DNA of 64,000 bases from NCBI GenBank assembly GCA_965205045.1, contig OZ242031.1:744001-808000 (forward strand), written 5' to 3'. Source of the DNA: UBA6522 sp965205045 (GTDB taxonomy: Bacteria; Pseudomonadota; Gammaproteobacteria; Steroidobacterales; Rariloculaceae). The translations under genes and the position numbers were made by a program. The notes under the pieces are model-generated. The model saw nothing but the letters and a program-made list of their open reading frames with translations, was not told the DNA's origin and did not search any database. Shown here piece by piece: positions 51,382-64,000 of this stretch (its first letter is position 1; the number at the start of each line of letters is the position of its first letter).

Positions 51382-53424
51382 GTGTCCTTGCGCCTTCAGC
51401 TCCTGGGCCTGGGCCTGCTGACGCTGGTCCTGCCCTGGGCCGGGTACCGCTACGTGCAGGAGCTTGAAGGCGCGCTGCGCTCCGGACTGGAGCAAGCGCT
51501 GCTGGCGGCCGCCGAATCCGCCGCGGCGGCGCTTCCCGTTCAGGACCTCGGAACCATCGCTGCCCGCCCCGCCGCACAGCCCGGCGAGGTCATGTACGCC
51601 CACCCCCTGACCTCCGAACCCCTGATCGATGGTTATCGCGACGACTGGAGCAGCGCGGAAAACACCGGCCTTCCGCTGGGTGCGTCCGGCAGGTTCTGGA
51701 TCGGCTTGCACCAGCGCAGCCTGTTCCTGTTCCTGCACTACCCGGATGCGGACGTGGTGTATCAGCGCGCACCGGGCGAAACGCCCTATGGCGATCGCGT
51801 CCTGCTCCTGACCGAATCGCCTCGGCCGGACTGGCTCCTGTTCCACACGGCCGCGCCCGGCAGCCTCCGCGCCCAGGCCACCGCCGCACCCCTGTTCACG
51901 CCGACGGGACGCCGCGACGCCCGGGCGCCGGCCTTCTGGCGGGAAACCGGCGACGGGTTCACGGCGGAGATCAGGCTGCCGCTGGCGATGGCAGGAGAGC
52001 GGCTCGGTATTGCCGTGGTCGACGTGGACCCCGCAGACTCCGATTCGGCCGCCGCAACCTACAAGGTGGCCGTGGAGAGTTCCTGGCCCGGCGACGGTCC
52101 GGGCACGCTGCTGTACCGGCCGTCGGGCCTTGCCGCTTCCGCGGCGCGGTTCATCCAGCCGGGAAGGCGCCTGGTCGTCGTCGGCCCCGCCGGTTGGGTG
52201 CTCTTCGACGAGGGCGAGATCGACCCCTTGTCGGCGGCCTTCGACGACCTCGACCCGAGCCTCATGGAGCAGATCTATCGGTTCATTCTCAGGCGGGACG
52301 ACCCGGCCTTCACGGGATTCGAACAGCCGCCGGGCCGACTGGGCCGCGGACCGCTCCAGGCGATCCTGGAAGGCACGCCGGTGACGGCGTGGTTCGCCCG
52401 AGGCGGAGACGCCAGTGCGGTGGTGACCGCCGGTGCGCCCATCCTGCGCGGCAGCGAACAACTTGGCGCGGTGATCCTGGAGCAGGGCAGCGACTCCATC
52501 CTCACGCTGACCAACGCCGCCCTGGTTCGCCTGCTGAGCGCGACCTTCCTGGCGATGCTCGTGGTTGCGGGGGGGCTGCTGAGCTACGCGACCGCGCTGT
52601 CGTTCCGCGTGCGGCGGCTTTCCCGTGCCGCGGAGACTGCGCTGGGTCCCAAGGGGGAGATCCATGCGTCGCTGCCCGGGCGCCGCGCGAGGGACGAAAT
52701 CGGCGACCTGGCCCGCAGCTTCAGCGATCTGCTGAACCGGCTGCGGGAATATACCGCCTACCTGACCACCCTCAAGGCCAAGCTCGCCCACGAGCTTCGC
52801 ACGCCGCTGGCCGTGGCATCCACTTCGCTGGAAAACCTGGAGCGCGAACCCCACGGCGCCCATCTGTCGCCCTATCTTTCCAGGCTGAAGGAAGGCATTT
52901 CGCGGCTGGACGGCATCCTCGGCGCCATGACGGAAGCCACGCTGATCGAGCAGGCCATTGCCGACACCGAACCGGAAATCTTCGACCTGGACGCCGTTCT
53001 GGCGAGTTGCACCGCCGCGTACCGGGATGTCCATCCCGGCCATACCATCGAGTACCACTGCACCGCGCCCCATACCCGCGTACGGGGATCTGGGGAACTC
53101 ATTGTCCAGATGATGGACAAGCTGATCGACAACGCGGTGAGCTTCGGCCGTGAGGGCGCGCCCATCCAGGTGGAGCTGAGCGGCGGCCGCCGGGAAGTCA
53201 CCATCACCGTGGTCAATCGCGGGCCGCGCCTTCCGTCCTCGATGCGCTCGCAGCTCTTCGACTCACTGGTTTCGATCCGCCGGGAACGCGACGGCCGGCA
53301 CCACCTGGGACTCGGCCTGCACATCGTTTCGCTGGTGGCGGAGTTTCATCGCGGCACGGTTCGGGGCGACGACCTGCCCGACGGCAGCGGCGTGAAATTC
53401 TCCATCGCCATGCCGGTAGAGTAA
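51382..53424 (+). CDS. pdsS: Histidine kinase of the proteobacterial dedicated sortase system
   Basis: The protein has 680 residues with a GTG start at 51382. Two membrane helices (LLGLGLLTLVLPWAGYRYV near the N-terminus; about 385-405 LVRLLSATFLAMLVVAGGLL) flank a large periplasmic sensor with carbohydrate-binding-like beta motifs. Then HAMP, dimerisation helix with LAHELRTPLAVASTSLENLE (His about 470), and ATPase domain (DNAVSFG, LGLGLHIVSLVAEFHRG). It phosphorylates the adjacent regulator. Possible role in surface protein/sortase regulation. Confidence 0.82.
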   Translation: MSLRLQLLGLGLLTLVLPWAGYRYVQELEGALRSGLEQALLAAAESAAAALPVQDLGTIAARPAAQPGEVMYAHPLTSEPLIDGYRDDWSSAENTGLPLGASGRFWIGLHQRSLFLFLHYPDADVVYQRAPGETPYGDRVLLLTESPRPDWLLFHTAAPGSLRAQATAAPLFTPTGRRDARAPAFWRETGDGFTAEIRLPLAMAGERLGIAVVDVDPADSDSAAATYKVAVESSWPGDGPGTLLYRPSGLAASAARFIQPGRRLVVVGPAGWVLFDEGEIDPLSAAFDDLDPSLMEQIYRFILRRDDPAFTGFEQPPGRLGRGPLQAILEGTPVTAWFARGGDASAVVTAGAPILRGSEQLGAVILEQGSDSILTLTNAALVRLLSATFLAMLVVAGGLLSYATALSFRVRRLSRAAETALGPKGEIHASLPGRRARDEIGDLARSFSDLLNRLREYTAYLTTLKAKLAHELRTPLAVASTSLENLEREPHGAHLSPYLSRLKEGISRLDGILGAMTEATLIEQAIADTEPEIFDLDAVLASCTAAYRDVHPGHTIEYHCTAPHTRVRGSGELIVQMMDKLIDNAVSFGREGAPIQVELSGGRREVTITVVNRGPRLPSSMRSQLFDSLVSIRRERDGRHHLGLGLHIVSLVAEFHRGTVRGDDLPDGSGVKFSIAMPVE

Positions 53425-53528
53425 GATTCACGGGCGTGCCGGATGTGCCGAAAACGGCGCAACGGTTTACAATGGGCGCGATCGGGCCGATTGCGGTGGC
53501 GATACCGCGAGAGCATACGGGGATTGAC

Positions 53529-54113
53529 ATGTTTGAAGGATCCAAGAAAAAGGCGTCAGCCCAGACCAGGGCTACACAGCAGAAATCCGCCCTGGGCATC
53601 ATGGGACGGGCCGGTGGAGCCGCGGCGAAAAAACCTGCCGCCGACTCCGGTGGCGGCCAGGCAAAGCCTGCCGCAGAAGCCGCTCGGCGCAGCCGCGCCG
53701 AAGAGGTCGTAACCATTGGCGCGGCCGCCACCATCCGTGGCGACATCACCGGGAAGGGCGATCTGGTCATCAGCGGCCGGGTCGAAGGCACCGTCGATTT
53801 GCCCGAAAACGACGCCAATCTCGAGGCAACGGGCTTCATGGACGGCGGCATCCTCGCCAAGAACGTGAACATTCGCGGCAAGGTACAGGGCGATATCGAG
53901 GCCAGGAGGAAAGTGACGATCTACGCCACCGGCGCGGTGACCGGCACGATCCTGGCACCGCGAATCCAGATCGAGGACGGCGCCAGGTTCAAGGGCCGGA
54001 TCGACATGACTACAGCCAAGCCCGCAGCCGCGCCCAAGCCCAAGCCCAAGCCCAAGCCCAAGAAGGCGGCCGCTCCGGCGCCGGCAAGGGCGACAACCGC
54101 GTCGCCCGGGTAA
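53529..54113 (+). CDS. Bactofilin
   Basis: The protein has 194 residues; ATG 53529 is chosen over in-frame upstream starts because it follows GGGG and gives a normal N-terminus MFEGSKKK. Polymer-forming right-handed beta-helix core (about 55-160) with repeats ATIRGDITGKGDLVISGRVE, GTVDL and RGKVQGDIEARRKVTIYATG. Disordered tails on both sides; the C-terminal tail has PKPKPKPKPK, encoded by five tandem CCCAAG units. Bactofilins scaffold cell-shape and peptidoglycan enzymes. Confidence 0.92.
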   Translation: MFEGSKKKASAQTRATQQKSALGIMGRAGGAAAKKPAADSGGGQAKPAAEAARRSRAEEVVTIGAAATIRGDITGKGDLVISGRVEGTVDLPENDANLEATGFMDGGILAKNVNIRGKVQGDIEARRKVTIYATGAVTGTILAPRIQIEDGARFKGRIDMTTAKPAAAPKPKPKPKPKKAAAPAPARATTASPG

Positions 54114-54119
54114 CCGCGG

Positions 54120-54135
54120 CCTGCCGGCCGGCAGG
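54120..54135. terminator. GC palindrome between convergent genes
   Basis: Perfect palindrome CCTGCCGGCCGGCAGG in the gap between the bactofilin and STAS genes; a possible shared transcription stop, although no T tract follows. Confidence 0.3.
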
Positions 54136-54182
54136 GTGGCGCGACGCGGTCGCGCGGTCGGGCGACCCGCCGGGTCCCGCTT

Positions 54183-54521
54183 CTAGGAGATCGATGCCAG
54201 CGCGGCTTCCGACGACTTGTGGATGTCGATGATCTGGTCGAAGCCGATGACTTCGAACGCGCGGTCGATCCCTTCAGCCAACGTGCAGATGGCGAACCGT
54301 CCGTCGTGCCGGGCGATTTTCTTTGCGATCAACAGGACCTCGCGCAGTCCGGCGGTACTGATGTATGTCATTTTCCGGCAGTCGAGCAGGACCCGGCCTC
54401 CCCAACGATCGCCGATCGCCAGTTTTGCCTCCCGCATGAATCGCCTTGCCTTTTCGCGATGCACGCGCCCTTCGACCGCTACGATTACCACGCCGTCCTT
54501 CGTCCTGCCAGTCACATTCAT
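54183..54521 (-). CDS. STAS-domain anti-anti-sigma-factor-like protein
   Basis: The protein has 112 residues from ATG 54521 (an upstream in-frame start at 54542 is possible). STAS fold: VVIVAVEGRVHREKARRFMR, VLLDCRKMTYISTAGLREVL with the conserved Ser of the phospho-switch, and LAEGIDRAFEVIGFDQIIDI. Would bind a kinase/anti-sigma partner, none of which is nearby. Confidence 0.88.
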   Translation of the reverse strand: MNVTGRTKDGVVIVAVEGRVHREKARRFMREAKLAIGDRWGGRVLLDCRKMTYISTAGLREVLLIAKKIARHDGRFAICTLAEGIDRAFEVIGFDQIIDIHKSSEAALASIS

Positions 54522-54671
54522 TCTGCACGCCCCACCCGGCATTAATCTCGGCTACCTCTGGTTCAAGCCAACTGTACTACCCCGCGCCCCTCTTGCAAAC
54601 CACCCCGACGCGCGCAGTGGCACGACGCATGGTGGCAGGCGCGGACGGCCGCACGGTACAAGACGCCAGGA

Positions 54672-56763
<2,092 letters not shown>

Positions 56764-56768
56764 GGGGG

Positions 56769-61397
<4,629 letters not shown>

Positions 61398-61904
61398 TCG
61401 TCCCCTGTGAGAGTCAACGCTCCATCCAATTGTTGCGCGGCATTTCGCCCGCGGCGATCACCTGGTGGCCGCATCGCTAATTCTACGCATTCGGCTTGGC
61501 GCGCGTTCAGCGCGGGTGAATCGAAGCGCTCCGGAACTGTTCCGGTGGCCTCGGAGCCGGTTTCAAGCCCGGACACGGGTGTCCTCGGGCCGTTGCCGGC
61601 GGCGATTATAGCATTGCCGCGCCCATTGCTCCGTTGCTGCCTGCGTTTGCCACCGAAACAGGGCGTTTCGCCCAGATTCGACAATCGACAACGATACCGA
61701 CAGCGGCCATTGTGAGTCCTGCTGGCGAGCGATCGGTTTGATCGCGGTCCCGCCACAGGCACACAGTCAAGCGACCAGACACGGCACCAATGCGTCATCA
61801 CTTCGAACCAGACGGCGACACGGGCACGATTCTGGCTCGCGCAACGCCATTTAATGCTCCCCGCACCTCCCGCTTCCTCCTCCAATTTGCGTAAAGGAAC
61901 CTCC
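61398..61904. other. Intergenic region upstream of gltB
   Basis: About 500 bp with no recognised gene; holds the gltB promoter on the minus strand. No operator of a known regulator was identified. Confidence 0.5.
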
Positions 61905-62039
61905 ATGGTCTGGCGAATCCTCCATTGCCCTCCCGGTGACGCGCCTTCCCGCGAGTACCGGGTGCGCGCTCACAGTCTTGAGGCGGCGAAACGCAAGTTC
62001 GCAACCGCCCCTGGCATTCCCCAGTGGACACTTCGATAG
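61905..62039 (+). CDS. Very small hypothetical protein
   Basis: The protein has 44 residues (MVWRILHCPPGDAPSREYRV, RAHSLEAAKRKFATAPGIPQ), with ATG 61905 preceded by AAAGGA. Located 14 bp before the coiled-coil gene, so possibly an operon. No family recognised. Confidence 0.45.
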   Translation: MVWRILHCPPGDAPSREYRVRAHSLEAAKRKFATAPGIPQWTLR

Positions 62040-62053
62040 GGAGGGCGAGACCG

Positions 62054-62665
62054 ATGCCTGCACCTACGGAAGAATCGGCCACGCGGCCGGCCAGTCTTGA
62101 CGCTCCACACGGGCGGGCGCATAGTGCCCGCATGGTTGTCCCCTTCGACACGCTGGCGGCCACCGAAGCCATGGAATCCGTGGGGCTGGAACCGCTCCAC
62201 GCGCGGGCTATCGCCGCTCAACTTTACGCCGTGTCCCGCGCCAGCGATGCAGTCACCCGCCCCGAACTCGAGGCGGCGCTCGCCACGCTCAAGACAGAAC
62301 TGCTCGACCGCATCGGCGAACTCTCTGACCGAATCACGGAATCCGAACGCGGACTCATGGACCGCATCGGCGAACTCGCGAACCGCATCACGGAATCCGA
62401 ACGCGGGCTGGTGGACCGTATCACGGAATCCGAGCGCGGGCTGGTGAACCGGAACTCTGAAACCGAACGTGGGATCATGGGCCACATCACCGAGAGTCAA
62501 CTTAAACTCGTGGACCGCATTGACCATATCGCCGAAAATCAACGTGAACTCGCGGACCGCATCGCCGAGCGTGATCGGCGCTACAGTGCGCAAATCTGGC
62601 GGCTGTTCGGCGGCATTGCGGCAATTGCGGGATTGGTGGTGTCGGCGATCAAGTACCTGCCCTGA
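62054..62665 (+). CDS. Repetitive coiled-coil protein with C-terminal membrane helix
   Basis: The protein has 203 residues from ATG 62054 (62132 is an alternative). An N-terminal helical part (FDTLAATEAMESVGLEPLHA) is followed by tandem segments with the core RITESERGL (at least three near-exact, further ones degenerate) over about 62310-62540, then FGGIAAIAGLVVSAIKYLP as membrane tail. Architecture like the DUF1640/CCDC90-type gene at 29692. Repeats are visible at DNA level, so length may vary between strains. Confidence 0.65.
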   Translation: MPAPTEESATRPASLDAPHGRAHSARMVVPFDTLAATEAMESVGLEPLHARAIAAQLYAVSRASDAVTRPELEAALATLKTELLDRIGELSDRITESERGLMDRIGELANRITESERGLVDRITESERGLVNRNSETERGIMGHITESQLKLVDRIDHIAENQRELADRIAERDRRYSAQIWRLFGGIAAIAGLVVSAIKYLP

Positions 62666-62777
62666 GCGGCCCCGACAGAAGGCAAGTCGCGGTGCCGAAA
62701 CAACAATCGACGACGTAACAGCCGAAAGGCACGGAGCCCAGTCATCAAGCACAAACGTAGCAGCGGAATCATTCCCC

Positions 62778-64000
62778 ATGCGTAACCAACCCGCCCGCCC
62801 GGTGGCGGTCGTCGGCAGCCTGCGCATCCCCTTCGCGCGCTCCTGCACCGCCTACCGGGACCGTTCCAATCACGACATGATGTCCCGCGCGCTGGGCGCG
62901 TTGGTGGACAAGTACGGTCTGCGGGGCGAACGCCTTGGCGATGTGTCCCTGGGCGCGGTGGTCAAGCACTCCCGGGACTTCAATCTCGCCCGGGAATCCG
63001 CGCTCTCATCGGGGCTCGACCCGCAGACGCCCGCGTTCGATGTCCAGCGCGCCTGCGGCACCAGCCTCTCCGCCGCGGTGCTGATCGGCGCGAAGATATC
63101 CACCGGGCTGATCGACGCCGGCATCGCCGGCGGCGCCGACAGCATAAGCGACCTGCCCATCGTCTACCCGGACGCATACCGGCGGCTCCTGCTGGAGAGC
63201 GCCCGTGGACGCACCCTGGGGCAGAAGCTCCGTCCCTGGCTGGGACTGCGTCCGAGGCATTTCCGGCCGGGACTGGTGAACGTAAACGAGCCGCGCACCG
63301 GGCTTTCCATGGGCCAGCACATGGAAGCCACTGCCAAGGAATGGCAGATCAGCCGCGAAGCACAGGACGCCTTCGCGCTCGCCAGCCACCTGAACGCGGC
63401 GCGCGCCTGGGAGGAAGGCTTTTTCGACGATCTGACGGTGGAGTACAGTGGGCTGACCAGCGACAACAATATCCGGCCGGATTCAAGCCTTGAGAAGCTA
63501 GGGTCGCTGCGGCCGGTCTTCGACCGCAGCGGCAACGGTTCGCTGACCGCCGGCAACAGCACTCCCTTCACCGACGGCGCCTCGGCCGCGCTGCTGGCCT
63601 CGGAGAACTGGGCGCGGCAACGCGGCCTGCCGGTGCTGGCCCGACTGACCTACGCCCATGTTTCCGGCGTGGACTTCGTAGGCGGCGAGGGCCTGCTCAT
63701 GGGGCCGGCCTACGCCATATCGGAACTTCTCAAAAAGACGCCGTTCTCGCTGCAGGACTTCGACTACTACGAGCTTCACGAAGCCTTCGCGGCACAGCCG
63801 CTGGCGACCATGAAGGCGTGGGCGTCCGAATCGTTCTGCCGGGAGCGCCTCGGCCGGTCCGAGCCCCTCGGAACCATCGACCGGAGCAGGCTCAACGTCA
63901 ACGGCAGCAGCGTGGCCGTCGGCCACCCGTTCGCCGCCACTGGCACACGCATCCTGGGAACGCTGGCGAAGCTGCTTCACCGGCGCGGTTCCGGGCGTGG
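62778..64000 (+). CDS. Acetyl-CoA acyltransferase (thiolase), 3' end outside window
   Basis: 407 residues are seen, still open at the edge. Thiolase fold: acyl-acceptor Cys in VQRACGTSLSAAV (about 92), GGADSISDLPI, TDGASAALLAS, catalytic HEAFAAQ and NVNGSSVAVGHPFAATG with the second His. The insert and the long middle section (SARGRTLGQKLRPWLGLRPR) resemble FadI-type beta-oxidation thiolases. It would cleave 3-ketoacyl-CoA to acetyl-CoA or do the reverse condensation. Confidence 0.93.
   Translation, partial: MRNQPARPVAVVGSLRIPFARSCTAYRDRSNHDMMSRALGALVDKYGLRGERLGDVSLGAVVKHSRDFNLARESALSSGLDPQTPAFDVQRACGTSLSAAVLIGAKISTGLIDAGIAGGADSISDLPIVYPDAYRRLLLESARGRTLGQKLRPWLGLRPRHFRPGLVNVNEPRTGLSMGQHMEATAKEWQISREAQDAFALASHLNAARAWEEGFFDDLTVEYSGLTSDNNIRPDSSLEKLGSLRPVFDRSGNGSLTAGNSTPFTDGASAALLASENWARQRGLPVLARLTYAHVSGVDFVGGEGLLMGPAYAISELLKKTPFSLQDFDYYELHEAFAAQPLATMKAWASESFCRERLGRSEPLGTIDRSRLNVNGSSVAVGHPFAATGTRILGTLAKLLHRRGSGR

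Overview
The window is high-GC bacterial DNA and most likely a chromosome segment of an uncultured gammaproteobacterium. The main argument is gene order: pyrE, dut, coaBC, radC, rpmB, rpmG, mutM and coaD appear in essentially the order known from Escherichia coli and relatives, next to ftsE-ftsX/rpoH, rsmD, mutY-yggX, trmB and gltB-gltD. A paired regulator/sensor of the proteobacterial dedicated sortase type and a bactofilin also fit an aquatic gammaproteobacterium. Species and order cannot be told from this sequence alone.

Layout. Positions 1-8.8 kb hold a catabolic cluster (DUF1080 glycan hydrolase-like protein, a beta-propeller dehydrogenase fragment, a PmoA/DUF6807 protein with a broken dehydrogenase tail, an MFS transporter), tRNA-Phe, a DUF6152 protein and acetyl-CoA synthetase. 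From about 8.8 to 30.4 kb is an accessory, decaying region. It has gene remnants (lpxL tail, AAA ATPase, FG-GAP protein, IS66 fragment), two insertion sequences with recognisable ends, a 143-bp MITE-like element, a large membrane-protein gene cut by an IS5-family insertion, a DUF2235 hydrolase/lectin-domain pair, a hicBA module with a frameshifted toxin gene, an H-type lectin protein, and the most interesting object of the window. From 30.4 to 64 kb is mostly core genome: DNA repair, tRNA modification, nucleotide and CoA synthesis, ribosomal proteins, cell division, heat-shock sigma factor, two-component system, bactofilin, methionine sulfoxide reductase, glutamate synthase, and a thiolase cut by the window end.

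The exciting system is a complete diversity-generating retroelement (DGR) on the minus strand, 22.7-25.5 kb. A lipoprotein-like target with a C-terminal formylglycine-generating-enzyme (C-type-lectin-like) fold carries a 119-bp variable repeat (VR) at its 3' end. It is followed by avd, a reverse transcriptase with the DGR signature, and a 119-bp template repeat (TR) that overlaps the 3' end of the RT reading frame. TR and VR align without gaps. Of the differences between them, 17 fall on template adenines, all in AAC codons, and only two on other bases: one in the variable core and one in the 3' initiation-type segment. This is the adenine-specific signature of mutagenic retrohoming, so the host can diversify a probably surface-exposed ligand-binding face.

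A second structural discovery is an inverted duplication of the last 157 bp of ftsX-plus-spacer at 43676-43832 and 49452-49608. Flipping the DNA between the copies restores ftsE-ftsX-rpoH, so an inversion has separated the cell-division ABC genes from the sigma-32 gene. In the new junction rpoH has a good promoter and a perfect CIRCE operator, implying HrcA control of the heat-shock sigma factor.
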